From positions 558,001 through 622,000 of the forward strand of contig CAWFZT010000008.1 in assembly GCA_963820415.1 (NCBI GenBank): a stretch of 64,000 nt of DNA, read 5' to 3'. The notes beneath the pieces were generated by a model. The model did not search any database. It saw only the letters and a list, made by a program, of their open reading frames with translations, and was not told the DNA's origin. Position 1 is the first letter of the stretch, and every line of letters begins with the position of its first letter. Of the stretch, positions 1 to 8,120 are shown one piece after another. Both the position numbers and the translations under genes were made by a program. The DNA is from CAWFZT01 sp963820415 (lineage in GTDB: Bacteria > Chloroflexota > Anaerolineae > Anaerolineales > Anaerolineaceae).

Positions 1-261
1 AAAGCCCGGTGCCAGCTCATTCAGGCCAATCAAGGCGCCGATGCTCACCAGGGTTACCCCCGGGATGGCCGCCCACCAGTTGGCGCGGGTTTGAAAAAGC
101 ACAACCAGGAAGGCCAGGCCAGCCAACACGAACAGGGCCGCCATGAAAACCGGCCAGAAACCACTATTGAAATTTACCATTCGCAGGGTCTGCAAAAGCG
201 CCGCCACCCCAATGATCAGCAAAAACACCCCCAGAACCACCCGCCAAAAAATTGGTCTCAT
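1..261 (-). CDS. Partial small membrane protein (3' end outside window)
   Basis: Reading the minus strand from the ATG at 259-261 gives 87 codons with no stop before the window edge, so the carboxyl end is missing. Three hydrophobic stretches are visible at about residues 7-22, 34-52 and 63-80, which look like membrane helices. It follows two other membrane-protein genes on the same strand, 133 bases after the nearest stop, with a long palindrome in the gap. I do not recognise the family. A role together with its LiaF-like neighbours is a guess from position only. Confidence 0.6.
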   Translation of the reverse strand, partial: MRPIFWRVVLGVFLLIIGVAALLQTLRMVNFNSGFWPVFMAALFVLAGLAFLVVLFQTRANWWAAIPGVTLVSIGALIGLNELAPGF

Positions 262-283
262 CCCAAACACCTTTCCGGGTTCA

Positions 284-379
284 TTGGGATTTGCCGTGGA
301 AGGTTCCCGGATTTTGGGTTTGATTGTGCGTATGCACGCTCAAACCCAAAATCCGGGGGTTCACCACGGAGATTCCCAA
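284..379. repeat. Palindromic element, copy A
   Basis: The two arms 306-323 and 340-357 are perfectly complementary over 18 bases around a 16-base centre that itself holds GTGC-GTAT-GCAC. Outside them, 284-301 (TTGGGATTTGCCGTGGAA) pairs imperfectly with about 360-379, so the whole 96 bases fold into one hairpin. The outer ends and part of the core recur at 12104-12141 and 46575-46756, which marks this as a member of a dispersed repeat rather than a private terminator. It may also end transcription between the two flanking genes. Confidence 0.7.
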
Positions 380-394
380 AATACCCCTTTCCAT

Positions 395-1192
395 TTAACG
401 AATGTCGATTGAACCAACCCCGGTCTCAACCCGGATATCGGCCTTGTTGGCTGCCGTGCCGTAACCTGGCGTCTCGTAACCGCCGGAAACCTGCGGAAAG
501 CGGCTGGTATCCACGCTGATGCCCGCCAGCCCGCTCTGGATATAGATGCGACCCGCCACGCCCTCCGGCAGGCGCAGACTGACTGCCGCCGCGCCCGACT
601 TCACCGCCACCCGGGTATAGCCGGCCTGGGCAGGCAGGGTTATTTCCGTAGAACTGGCTCCGGTCTGAACCTCCAGGACGGAGACTTTCAAATCGGTCAG
701 GTCGAGCGTCGATTCGCTGGCGCCGCTCTCCAGGTCTAGCGTAAGCGCAATTGAGCGGTTGAGCTTCAGCTCCCAGGCCAAACCGCGACCGCCCAGCGTG
801 CCGGGGAATCCAAACCACACATCGTGAGCCGTGCGCAGGCGCGCCTTGACCCGCTCACCATGCCGGTGCACAACCACGTCTGCTCCGCCCACACAGGCAC
901 CGGAAAGCAGCTCGCTGCCGTTGGGCAGCGCCCCGATGCGCAGGCTTCCTGCGCCATGCCTGATGCGAACATCTGCTTCAGTCGCCCCTTCCAGTGGAAT
1001 CGATACGGCTTCTTCACGGAAATCTCGCCGGAACACAGCCGGGCCTAACAAAAACCAGATGCCCACCAGGATCAAGATCAACGGCCAGAATATCGCCCAA
1101 AAATTGAAAACTAACAGACCTAACTGCTGCATCAGGAGCAGCACACCCACCAGGACGATCACGATTCCCCAGAACAAACTGCTTCTACGCAT
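395..1192 (-). CDS. LiaF/YvqF-like membrane protein with beta-rich C-terminal domain
   Basis: 265 residues. Two membrane helices lie at about residues 7-25 and 30-50, in the pattern of the LiaI/LiaF-type (DUF5668) transmembrane region. They are followed by about 200 residues of short beta strands rich in Gly, Val and Thr, with repeats such as VETGVGSIDI at the end, as in the soluble sensory domain of LiaF and 'toast-rack' proteins. In that family such proteins sense or modulate cell-envelope stress. It starts 12 bases after the stop of the upstream four-helix protein, so the two are one operon. The exact signal sensed cannot be read from the sequence. Confidence 0.72.
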   Translation of the reverse strand: MRRSSLFWGIVIVLVGVLLLMQQLGLLVFNFWAIFWPLILILVGIWFLLGPAVFRRDFREEAVSIPLEGATEADVRIRHGAGSLRIGALPNGSELLSGACVGGADVVVHRHGERVKARLRTAHDVWFGFPGTLGGRGLAWELKLNRSIALTLDLESGASESTLDLTDLKVSVLEVQTGASSTEITLPAQAGYTRVAVKSGAAAVSLRLPEGVAGRIYIQSGLAGISVDTSRFPQVSGGYETPGYGTAANKADIRVETGVGSIDIR

Positions 1193-1204
1193 GGCTTCCT
1201 CCTA

Positions 1205-1729
1205 TTACCGGCGGCGCAACAGGCTGCGCACAATGATCAGCAAACCTGCCGCCACCAGCAGCAGCGGCCAATAAGGGCCCAGGATGCTAAAACCCCCGAA
1301 AATTGGGCCAAAGATCGAGCCAAAGATCAGGAACAAAATTACGCTGACAATGATCTGGTTCAGGCCGCGCGAAATCGAGCGGGGAACCCGGCTCCCCAGG
1401 ATGCCGGCGATCACCATGCCTACCCCGGTAAAACCGGGGATCAGAGTCCAGGCATAAGCCCAGCTCACCCAGTTGCCGGTCAGGTTCTGGTAATACAAGA
1501 TCCCCCCAATGCCGGCTACCACGCAAGCGCCAATCGCCGTTTCAGGCGCCCCGGACAAGAGCCCGACCACCAGGATCAGCGCGCCTACCCCCACGATAAT
1601 CAGCGGCCAGGATAAGGTCACCCTGAACCAATCCGCCAGATTTGGCACCAGTTGTAAGACCAGGAACGCCGCTCCAAGCGCTACCAGGAGCACACCCACT
1701 GCCAGACGACTTCGTTGACCCGCATTCAT
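1205..1729 (-). CDS. Polytopic membrane protein, DUF5668-like
   Basis: 174 residues, nearly all hydrophobic: helices at about 10-26, 38-60, 64-82, 90-110, 121-143 and 150-166, ending in an Arg-rich tail (SLLRRR). The pairing of this protein with the LiaF-like gene behind it suggests a two-subunit envelope-stress membrane module. The ATG at 1729 is preceded on the minus strand by GGGAGGGTAGAT, a good ribosome binding site. A TATAAT lies about 75 bases further upstream (minus strand 1810-1805), a possible -10 box. Family assignment is by overall hydrophobic pattern, so it is moderate. Confidence 0.68.
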   Translation of the reverse strand: MNAGQRSRLAVGVLLVALGAAFLVLQLVPNLADWFRVTLSWPLIIVGVGALILVVGLLSGAPETAIGACVVAGIGGILYYQNLTGNWVSWAYAWTLIPGFTGVGMVIAGILGSRVPRSISRGLNQIIVSVILFLIFGSIFGPIFGGFSILGPYWPLLLVAAGLLIIVRSLLRRR

Positions 1730-1856
1730 ATCTACCCTCCCAAACTAAGCTGTTTTATGAAACCCCAACCGGTAGGGTTAGTTTCAGGATTCAAGCTTGA
1801 ATTCATTATAGCAAATTAATCCCTTAGATAATGTATACGCACTGGCCTTAAAAAGG

Positions 1857-2072
1857 TTGCAGATCAAACCTTCCCTTGCGAAGGTTCTCCGGCAGCGCCT
1901 GGCGGAGGGCTGGCGCTGCGACCCGCGGCGTGATGATACCCTCAAACTGCACCCCTCTCTGGTGGATTATGCCCTTTTATCCGAGTCGGAGAAAGAATAC
2001 GACCGCCTCACTGCCCTGGAAACCCTGAAAACGATCACCGCCCTGGGTTACCGCCTGGTAAAGGCAAACTGA
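1857..2072 (+). pseudogene. RyR-domain protein, N-terminally truncated
   Basis: About 71 residues that match the second half of the RyR domain first described in ryanodine receptors: RQRLAEGWRCDPRRDD, then LHPSLVDYALLSESEKEYDR and TALETLKTITALGY. In full-length bacterial and phage proteins this is preceded by about 30 residues containing a conserved Pro-Leu-Asp region and a first helix. Here the reading frame is closed by a TAG at 1809-1811 and the only start is a TTG at 1857 with no clear ribosome site. I take it as a remnant of a larger gene, although a short stand-alone protein is possible. Confidence 0.6.
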
Positions 2073-2133
2073 GGGTGGAATTATAAAGCCAAACCTGATC
2101 TCATGGTAAAATTCCGCTTGGGCAATTGGTTAA

Positions 2134-3213
2134 ATGCGCATTTGCTTGCTTGCCAATGAAATCTTCGCCTGGGGAAAAATTGGAGGCTTTGGCCGCGCCA
2201 CGCGTATGATAGGGCGTGAGCTGGTCAAGCGCGGCTTCGAGGTTACGGCGATCGTTCCCCGGAGAAATAATCAAAAGCCGCTCGAATACCTGGACGGGAT
2301 GCGCGTCCTGGGTTTTACATTTCGCAATCCCTTCTCTGCTTTTCGTCTATATAAAGAAGCAAATGCCGATATTTACCATTCAGAGGAACCTTCGTTCGGT
2401 ACATTCCTGGCCATGAAAGCCATGCCTGGGCGCAAGCACATCATTACCCTTCAGAACACGCGCAGGCTGGAGGATTGGCTGGCGAATCTACGCTATCCTT
2501 CGCTGAACCAGATGCAGGTCCTGACAGATTGGCTGTATGAAGACAACCCATTCACCCATTATGCCATCCACCATGCCAATGGGTTATTTACCGCAGCCAA
2601 ATTCATGAGGTCGAGGGCGAAAGAGATTTACCACCTCATACAGGAGCCCGAATTTCTTCCAACCCCGGTAGATATTCCCCAAAGCATACAGAAATCGGTC
2701 ACACCCTTCGTATGTTTTGTTTCCAGGTTGGACCGGCTGAAACGTCCCGAATATTTTCTGCAGTTAGCGCAATCTTTTCCGGAAGTCAGATTTATTGCCG
2801 TAGGAAAAAGCCGTGATCCTCTCTACGAGCAATCTTTACGCGACCGGTTTTCGGGTCTGTCAAATTTGTCTATGCCTGGTATGATCGACCCTTTCCAAAG
2901 TAATGAACTTTCCCAGATTCTTGGACAATCCTGGATTCTGGCCAACACGTCACCAACAGAAGGTCTCCCCCTTGCATTTGTTGAAGCGGCAGCTCATCAC
3001 TGCGCCATCTTGAGCGCGCTGGATCCGGACGGCTTCACGACCAATTATGGTGTACAGGTGACCGGGAATGATTTTGGGGCAGGTCTGCGTAAGCTGCTCG
3101 ACCATGATTTCTGGCGTGTGCAGGCCAGCAAGGGATATGAGTATGTTAGTTCCACCTTCTCAACCGAAAAATCGATTGACCAGCATATCCGGATTTACCA
3201 ATCTTTGTTCTGA
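2134..3213 (+). CDS. Glycosyltransferase, GT4-like
   Basis: 359 residues with the two-domain outline of GT-B enzymes. The N-terminal acceptor domain starts MRICLLANEIFAWGKIGGFG, where the Gly-rich loop after the first strand is typical. The C-terminal donor domain starts near residue 190 (VCFVSRLDRLKRPEYF) and carries the EGLPLAFVEA motif near residue 275, the GT4 ExxxxxxE nucleotide-sugar site. Such enzymes transfer a sugar from a nucleotide donor to a growing glycan at the cytoplasmic membrane face. It stands alone between the RyR remnant and the cys operon, so its polymer is unknown. The ATG at 2134 is the first start in the open frame. Confidence 0.8.
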   Translation: MRICLLANEIFAWGKIGGFGRATRMIGRELVKRGFEVTAIVPRRNNQKPLEYLDGMRVLGFTFRNPFSAFRLYKEANADIYHSEEPSFGTFLAMKAMPGRKHIITLQNTRRLEDWLANLRYPSLNQMQVLTDWLYEDNPFTHYAIHHANGLFTAAKFMRSRAKEIYHLIQEPEFLPTPVDIPQSIQKSVTPFVCFVSRLDRLKRPEYFLQLAQSFPEVRFIAVGKSRDPLYEQSLRDRFSGLSNLSMPGMIDPFQSNELSQILGQSWILANTSPTEGLPLAFVEAAAHHCAILSALDPDGFTTNYGVQVTGNDFGAGLRKLLDHDFWRVQASKGYEYVSSTFSTEKSIDQHIRIYQSLF

Positions 3214-3246
3214 CATAACCCCCTATACAAATATCAGGTACAGGGC

Positions 3247-3274
3247 TTGACAACTTATCCTTTCCCATTATAAT
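3247..3274 (+). promoter_or_regulatory. Consensus sigma-70 promoter upstream of cysK leader
   Basis: TTGACA at 3247-3252 and TATAAT at 3269-3274, both perfect, are separated by 16 bases. Transcription would begin near 3281 and give an untranslated leader of about 255 bases before cysK. Confidence 0.8.
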
Positions 3275-3337
3275 CTGACTCAATCGGGATATTATTTATA
3301 CAAATTGGAGTGATAGATGTTTACTTGCATGTGTCTG

Positions 3338-3498
3338 AGGCGGGGATTGTAGTTACCGCCTGGCGTTTAATAATGGCATAAATATCTCCCACGGTCAACT
3401 GGGTCAGGCGGCGAACTGCACAGCCCCGCACAACAATCAAGGGGTTGTTACTGCGTAAGCAGGCAGCAGTTCGCTGTTTATTTAACCAGTTGGCCGTG
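3338..3498 (+). ncRNA. Structured leader RNA candidate upstream of cysK-cysE
   Basis: Several stems can be drawn within the leader. A 6-pair stem joins 3338-3343 and 3356-3361. A 13-pair outer stem joins 3390-3402 and 3486-3498, with one G-U pair. A perfect 9-pair stem joins 3411-3419 and 3466-3474. An inner stem is formed by 3427-3430 plus 3432-3436 with 3445-3449 plus 3452-3455. The outer stem is followed by TTTTAATTAACTTTTTTT, so it could act as a terminator that an upstream alternative fold prevents. I see neither the T-box motif GGGUGGNACCGCG nor a SAM-I core. It could be a regulator of cysteine synthesis or an independent small RNA. Confidence 0.5.
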
Positions 3499-3536
3499 TT
3501 TTAATTAACTTTTTTTAGAAATATAGGAGTAAGAAA

Positions 3537-4478
3537 ATGAAAATCGCAAACGATGTTACCAAATTAGTTGGCAATACCCCCCTGGTGCGCCTGCACCGGG
3601 TTACCGAAGGCAGCCTGGCCGACGTGGTGGCAAAGCTGGAATTCTTTAACCCCGCTCACAGCGTCAAAGACCGCATCGGCGTTTCGATGATCGATGCCGC
3701 CGAAAAAGCCCACCTGATCAAACCCGACACGATCATCGTCGAGCCCACCAGCGGCAATACCGGCATCGCTCTGGCGATGGTTTGCGCCGCCCGCGGCTAC
3801 AAGCTGGTGCTGACCATGCCTGAAACCATGAGCAAAGAGCGCCGCATGCTGCTGCGCGCCTATGGCGCCCAATTGATCCTCACCCCCGGACCTGAAGGGA
3901 TGCCCGGCGCCATCCGGCGCGCCGAGGAGCTGGTCCAGAGCGACTCACACTATTTTATGCCGCAGCAGTTCGAGAACCCGGCCAACCCGGAAATCCACCG
4001 CCGCACCACCACTGAGGAAATCTGGCGTGACACCGACGGGAAAGTTGATTTCCTGGTCGCCGGCGTGGGCACCGGTGGGACGATCACCGGCATCGGCGAA
4101 GTGATCAAGGCGCGCCGGCCGTCCTTCAAGGCCATCGCCGTCGAGCCGGATGCCTCGCCCGTGCTTTCCGGCGGGCCGAAAGGCCCTCACCCGATCCAGG
4201 GCATCGGGGCCGGTTTCATTCCCAAGGTGCTCAATACCGGCATCTACGATGAGATCATCCGCGTGAAGAACGACGACGCCTTCCAGACGGCGCGTGCTAT
4301 GGCGCGCCTGGAGGGCCTGCTGGTCGGCATCTCCTCCGGCGCGGCCGTTTGGGCGGCTTTGCAGGTCGCCCGCCGCTCTGAAAACTCGGGCAAGTTGATC
4401 GTCGTGATCATCCCAGATTTCGGTGAGCGTTATCTCAGCACGCCGCTTTTCGCCGACCTGGCGGAAGAGAACAGATAA
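3537..4478 (+). CDS. cysK: Cysteine synthase A (O-acetylserine sulfhydrylase)
   Basis: 313 residues, the usual length for the family. It makes L-cysteine from O-acetylserine and sulfide with pyridoxal phosphate in the cytoplasm. The PLP lysine is K44 in NPAHSVKDR, the substrate loop is PTSGNTGIAL near residue 73, and the phosphate-binding GTGGTITG loop is near residue 178. The start is fixed by AGGAG seven bases before the ATG. cysE follows after 11 bases, so the two enzymes that make O-acetylserine and use it are co-transcribed behind the consensus promoter and structured leader. Confidence 0.95.
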   Translation: MKIANDVTKLVGNTPLVRLHRVTEGSLADVVAKLEFFNPAHSVKDRIGVSMIDAAEKAHLIKPDTIIVEPTSGNTGIALAMVCAARGYKLVLTMPETMSKERRMLLRAYGAQLILTPGPEGMPGAIRRAEELVQSDSHYFMPQQFENPANPEIHRRTTTEEIWRDTDGKVDFLVAGVGTGGTITGIGEVIKARRPSFKAIAVEPDASPVLSGGPKGPHPIQGIGAGFIPKVLNTGIYDEIIRVKNDDAFQTARAMARLEGLLVGISSGAAVWAALQVARRSENSGKLIVVIIPDFGERYLSTPLFADLAEENR

Positions 4479-4489
4479 AACGGTGAATT

Positions 4490-5278
4490 ATGACCAACCT
4501 TTTTAATTCCTTCAAAAATGACATCCAGTCCGTCTTCGAGCGCGACCCGGCCGCCCGTACCCCCCTTGAGGTCGTCTTGACTTATCCCGGCCTGCACGCC
4601 CTGTGGGGTTATCGCCTGGCGCATTGGCTCTGGACGCATGATTTCAAGTTATTGGGAAGAGTAGTTTCGCAGCTCGTGCGCGGCCTGACCGGCATCGAGA
4701 TCCACCCCGGGGCCATTATCGGCCAGGGTTTCTTCATCGACCACGGCATGGGCGTGGTAATTGGGGAAACTGCCGAAATCGGCCACAACGTGACCCTCTA
4801 CCACGGGGTTACCCTGGGCGGCGTCAGCCTCGAAAAAGGCAAACGCCACCCCACCCTGGGCGACAACGTGGTGGTCGGCGCCGGGGCGAAGATTCTCGGC
4901 GCCATCACCATCGGCGATTCCAGCCGCATTGGCGCCAACGCCGTGGTGGTAAAGAATGCGCCCGCCAATTCGGTGGTTGTCGGAGTGCCCGGCCAGGTGG
5001 TAATGCGCAGCCACCCCTCTTCTGACGAGCAACCCGACCTGCACCACGACCGCCTGCCCGATACGATTGGCGCCTCCCTGGCCTCGGTGATGTCCCGCCT
5101 GGAAGCGGTCGAAACCAAGCTGCATATGCATGTCTTCGACCACCTTTCCGTGGCAGCCGGCTCAACCGGAAACGGCAATGGTAATGGCAATGACGGCGGA
5201 GACAATGTCGGCAGCTACCAGCCGACCCCGCACGCTCCCGATCACGGCCTATGGCGCGGCGAAGACTTTATGATCTAA
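4490..5278 (+). CDS. cysE: Serine O-acetyltransferase
   Basis: 262 residues. It acetylates serine with acetyl-CoA, supplying the substrate of the CysK encoded just upstream. An N-terminal helical domain (about 1-60) is followed by left-handed beta-helix hexapeptide repeats, including GAIIGQGFFIDHGMG, VVIGE, and YHGVTLGG with the catalytic-type histidines. The last 90 residues are an unusual extension with a Gly/Asn-rich linker (TGNGNGNGNDGGDN). The protein ends GEDFMI. A C-terminal Ile is what inserts into the CysK active site in the cysteine synthase complex, so complex formation looks preserved despite the long tail. Confidence 0.92.
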   Translation: MTNLFNSFKNDIQSVFERDPAARTPLEVVLTYPGLHALWGYRLAHWLWTHDFKLLGRVVSQLVRGLTGIEIHPGAIIGQGFFIDHGMGVVIGETAEIGHNVTLYHGVTLGGVSLEKGKRHPTLGDNVVVGAGAKILGAITIGDSSRIGANAVVVKNAPANSVVVGVPGQVVMRSHPSSDEQPDLHHDRLPDTIGASLASVMSRLEAVETKLHMHVFDHLSVAAGSTGNGNGNGNDGGDNVGSYQPTPHAPDHGLWRGEDFMI

Positions 5279-5320
5279 AACGGGAACCCATGCTGGCCAT
5301 CGGAAGGGTATTGCAACTTT

Positions 5321-6250
5321 TTAGTGGTGGTCATCATGCTTGATCAGGCTGCTTATATCTAATCTTTCTCCCAGCGCCAGGTCAGCCCCATCGGGATAGA
5401 ATTTGCTGAAACCACTTCCCGGGGAAAGAGTGACTTCCCCAAAGATAATTTTATCCTGGACGGCATACAGGTCGATGCGCGCAAATATCAGAGCCTGGGA
5501 AAGTTTCTGAGCAATCTCCAGCATCTCGCCCAAACGGGCGGGCTTTGGAATGATCCGGTTGGCATTTGGATAGGCTAAACGCCATGGCAATAAGTTCCAT
5601 TCCAAATCATAGCGATTTACCCTGTGATCCGTAAAACGGTCGCTCTCCACCACAATAATACCAGGCTTCCCGTTGAAACAATAAATCTTGTAATCATTGA
5701 TTGCCGCGCCTGAGCCAAGGTCATCCTGCAAATATTTTTCAACGATTATTCTGGGTTTGATCTGTTTATAGGCCAATTCCCGTGTGTGAAAATAATAATT
5801 TTCCTTCTGCCAACCCCGCAGTTTTATCCGCTCGGTATCCCATTTCAGCTTGTTTTTATCCGGGCAGATAATATTCCAGTTTGAACCGTGGGTCATTTTA
5901 ATCACGAAAGCATCCGGCAGTTGGTCAATCTTTAAATCCTCAACCCGCTCGTAAACTCCGTACAACTGGTTCAGGATATATTCCAGGCCTTTTTCTTTCA
6001 CATACTGCCTGACCTCATATTTATCGGCCAGCCTGGACAGGCCGTCAGGGCGATAGTTCAATTTTAAGAATTGAATTTTTTCGTTGAATGTCCTGGGATT
6101 GTTTAAATCTATGTCCCGTCCAAAAGACTTTTTATATTTCTTCTTTATAAACTGTTCGTCGGAAAGCAGCGCCGCCGAGATCTTGTAGTACCACACCTTG
6201 ATCCAGCTTTTTACTCCGACCGGCGCCTTTTGCTTCACGAAGTTCTGCAT
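5321..6250 (-). CDS. TupA-like ATP-grasp protein, copy 1 by position (last in operon)
   Basis: 309 residues of the TupA-like ATP-grasp family, named after a teichuronopeptide synthesis protein. Such enzymes form amide or peptide bonds by way of an acyl phosphate, usually when decorating surface polymers. Visible motifs are VIKMTHGSNWNIICPDK (residues about 116-132, ATP-binding strand and loop), RIIVEKYL, NDYKIYCFNGKPG and the catalytic segment ARIDLY followed by FGEVTLSPGSGF near the end, with the acidic Mg-binding residues. It is last in the array and differs from the others in ending SSLIKHDDHH. The ATG lies three bases after the preceding stop with no ribosome site, so translation is probably coupled. 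Confidence 0.85.
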   Translation of the reverse strand: MQNFVKQKAPVGVKSWIKVWYYKISAALLSDEQFIKKKYKKSFGRDIDLNNPRTFNEKIQFLKLNYRPDGLSRLADKYEVRQYVKEKGLEYILNQLYGVYERVEDLKIDQLPDAFVIKMTHGSNWNIICPDKNKLKWDTERIKLRGWQKENYYFHTRELAYKQIKPRIIVEKYLQDDLGSGAAINDYKIYCFNGKPGIIVVESDRFTDHRVNRYDLEWNLLPWRLAYPNANRIIPKPARLGEMLEIAQKLSQALIFARIDLYAVQDKIIFGEVTLSPGSGFSKFYPDGADLALGERLDISSLIKHDDHH

Positions 6251-6253
6251 GGC

Positions 6254-7183
6254 TTACTTTTTCTTTAGACTGTCGAACAGACTGCTGATATCTATTTTTT
6301 CTCCCACCCTCAGGTCAAACTCATCTGGATAGAATTTGTTGAAGCCGCTACCCGGGGAGAGCGTGACTTCCCCAAAGATAATCTTATCCTGGACGGCATA
6401 CAGGTCTATCCGCGCAAATATCAGCCCCCGGGAAAGTTTCTGGGCTATCTCCAGCATTTCATCCAAGCGGGCGGGCTTTGGAATAATCCGGTCAGTATTT
6501 TGAAAGTTATATTGCCAGGGTAATAAGCTCCAATCCAAATCATAAAGATTGCGCCTGTGATCCGTGTAACGGTCGAGGTCCACTCCAATGAAATCCGGTT
6601 TCCCATTGAAACAATAGATTTTGTAATCGTTCAGGGGTGTGCCGGCGCCACGGTCACCGCCCAAATATTTTTCGACGATGATTTTGGGTCTGATCTGTTT
6701 ATAGACCCATTCCCGTGTGTGGAAATAGAAATTTTCCTTCTGCCAACCGTGCAGTTTACTCAGCTCTGTATCCCACTTCAGCTTGCTTTTATCCGGGCAG
6801 ATAATATTCCAGCTTGAGCCGTGGGTCATTTTAATCACGAAAGCATCTGGCAGTTGGTCAAACTTCAGATCCTCAACCCGCTCATAGACTCCGTACAACT
6901 GGTTCAGGATATGCTCCAGACCCTGTTCTTTCACATACTGCCTGACTTCATATTTGTCAGCCAGCCTGGACAGGCCGGTTGGGCGATTATACAATTTTAA
7001 GTATTGAATTTTCTCGGTAAATGTCCTGGGATTGTGTAGATCAATTTCCCTTCCGAAGGACTTTTTATATTTCTTCTTGATAAACTGTTCGTCGGAAAGC
7101 ACCACCGCCGAGATCCTGTAGTACCACGGCTTGATCCAGCTTTTTACCCAGACTAGCGCCTTTTCCGTCACGAAGTTTTGCAT
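6254..7183 (-). CDS. TupA-like ATP-grasp protein, copy 2 by position
   Basis: 309 residues, same family and motif order as the other copies: VIKMTHGSSWNIICPDK, KIIVEKYLGGDRGAG, NDYKIYCFNGKPD and ARIDLYAVQDKIIFGEVTLS. All residues conserved among the other members appear present, so it should be active. It shares the KKKYKKSFGR segment near residue 37 with copies 1 and 3, while copies 4-6 have KRRYRR there. The upstream junction is TAAGCTATG, the only one with GCT in place of GCC. The substrate cannot be told from the sequence; an amino acid or amino sugar on a surface polymer is the family expectation. Confidence 0.85.
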   Translation of the reverse strand: MQNFVTEKALVWVKSWIKPWYYRISAVVLSDEQFIKKKYKKSFGREIDLHNPRTFTEKIQYLKLYNRPTGLSRLADKYEVRQYVKEQGLEHILNQLYGVYERVEDLKFDQLPDAFVIKMTHGSSWNIICPDKSKLKWDTELSKLHGWQKENFYFHTREWVYKQIRPKIIVEKYLGGDRGAGTPLNDYKIYCFNGKPDFIGVDLDRYTDHRRNLYDLDWSLLPWQYNFQNTDRIIPKPARLDEMLEIAQKLSRGLIFARIDLYAVQDKIIFGEVTLSPGSGFNKFYPDEFDLRVGEKIDISSLFDSLKKK

Positions 7184-7186
7184 AGC

Positions 7187-7564
7187 TTACTTTTTCTGTA
7201 GACTGTCGAACAACCCGCTGATATCTAATTTCTCTCCCAGTACCAGGTCAACTTCATCAGGATAGTATTTGATGAAACCGCTTCCTGGGTATATGGTGAC
7301 TTCCCCAAAGATGATTTTACCTCGGACATCATACAGGTCGATGCGTGCAAAGATCAACCCTTCAGAAAGGTTGTGGGCAATCTCCAACATTTCACCCAGG
7401 TGGGCGGGTTTTGGAATGTTCAGGCCGGAATCTGGAGATTTTCTACGCCAGGGTAATAAATTCCAGTCCAAATCATAAAAATTTAACCTTGAGGTCTGTA
7501 TAGCGGTCACGAACCACCAGAATGGTTCCCGGAGTCCCATTGAAACAAAAAAATTTGTGTTCAC
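7187..7564 (-). pseudogene. TupA-like ATP-grasp protein, copy 3, C-terminal part
   Basis: This is the continuation of the copy at 7473-8117 after the one-base shift. From about 7480 downwards it encodes NFYDLDWNLLPWRR, then ARIDLYDVRGKIIFGEVTIY and the end FDSLQKK, matching the C-terminal third of the sister genes. The open frame reaches further upstream only by chance. Read together, the two parts span 931 bases against 930 for each sister. Confidence 0.8.
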
Positions 7565-8117
7565 TTAGGGATGTGCCGCCGCCATTGTCACCGTCCAAAT
7601 ATTTTTCGACGATTATTCTTGGTCTGACCAGTTTATAGGCCCATTCCCGTGTGTGGAAATAATAATTTTCCTTCAGCCAACCCTTCAGTTTAATCCGCTC
7701 GATTTCCCACTTCAGCTTGTTTTTGTCCGGGCAGATAATATTCCAGCATGAACCGTGAGTCATTTTAATCACGAAAGCATCCGGCAGTTGCTCAAGCTTT
7801 ATATCCTCAACCCGCTCGTATACCCCGTACAACTGGTTCAGGGTGTACTCCAGACCCTTTTCTTTCACATACTGCCTGACCTCATATTTATCTGCCAGCC
7901 TGGACAGGCCGGTTGGGCGATTGTACAATTTTAAGTATTGAATTTTTTCGCCGAATGTCCTGGGATTGTTTAGATCAATCTCTCGTCCAAAAGACTTTTT
8001 ATATTTCTTCTTGATAAACTGTTCGTCGGAAAGCAGCGCCGCCGAGATCCTGTAGTACCACACCTTGATCCAGCTTTTTACTCCGACCGGCGCCTTTTGC
8101 TTCACGAAGTTCTGCAT
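7473..8117 (-). CDS. TupA-like ATP-grasp protein, copy 3, N-terminal part (frameshifted)
   Basis: 214 codons carrying the first two thirds of the protein, including VIKMTHGSCWNIICPDK and RIIVEKYLDGDNG. The frame then breaks at an AAAAATTT run (7477-7484, plus strand), where copy 5 has AAAAATT: one extra base. The remaining third continues in another frame at 7187-7564. Its first 65 residues are almost identical to those of copy 1, while its end resembles other copies. The break removes the catalytic ARIDLY/GEVT segment from this reading frame, so the copy is dead unless the extra base is a sequencing error. Confidence 0.8.
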   Translation of the reverse strand: MQNFVKQKAPVGVKSWIKVWYYRISAALLSDEQFIKKKYKKSFGREIDLNNPRTFGEKIQYLKLYNRPTGLSRLADKYEVRQYVKEKGLEYTLNQLYGVYERVEDIKLEQLPDAFVIKMTHGSCWNIICPDKNKLKWEIERIKLKGWLKENYYFHTREWAYKLVRPRIIVEKYLDGDNGGGTSLSEHKFFCFNGTPGTILVVRDRYTDLKVKFL

Positions 8118-8120
8118 GGC

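Noticed and set aside
3281..3536. T-box or SAM riboswitch in the cysK leader
   Set aside because: No T-box GGGUGGNACCGCG sequence and no SAM-I core could be found, so the leader is left unclassified.
3564..5205. Long minus-strand frames opposite cysK and cysE
   Set aside because: They lack family motifs and mirror the codon pattern of two well-recognised plus-strand genes, so they are shadows.
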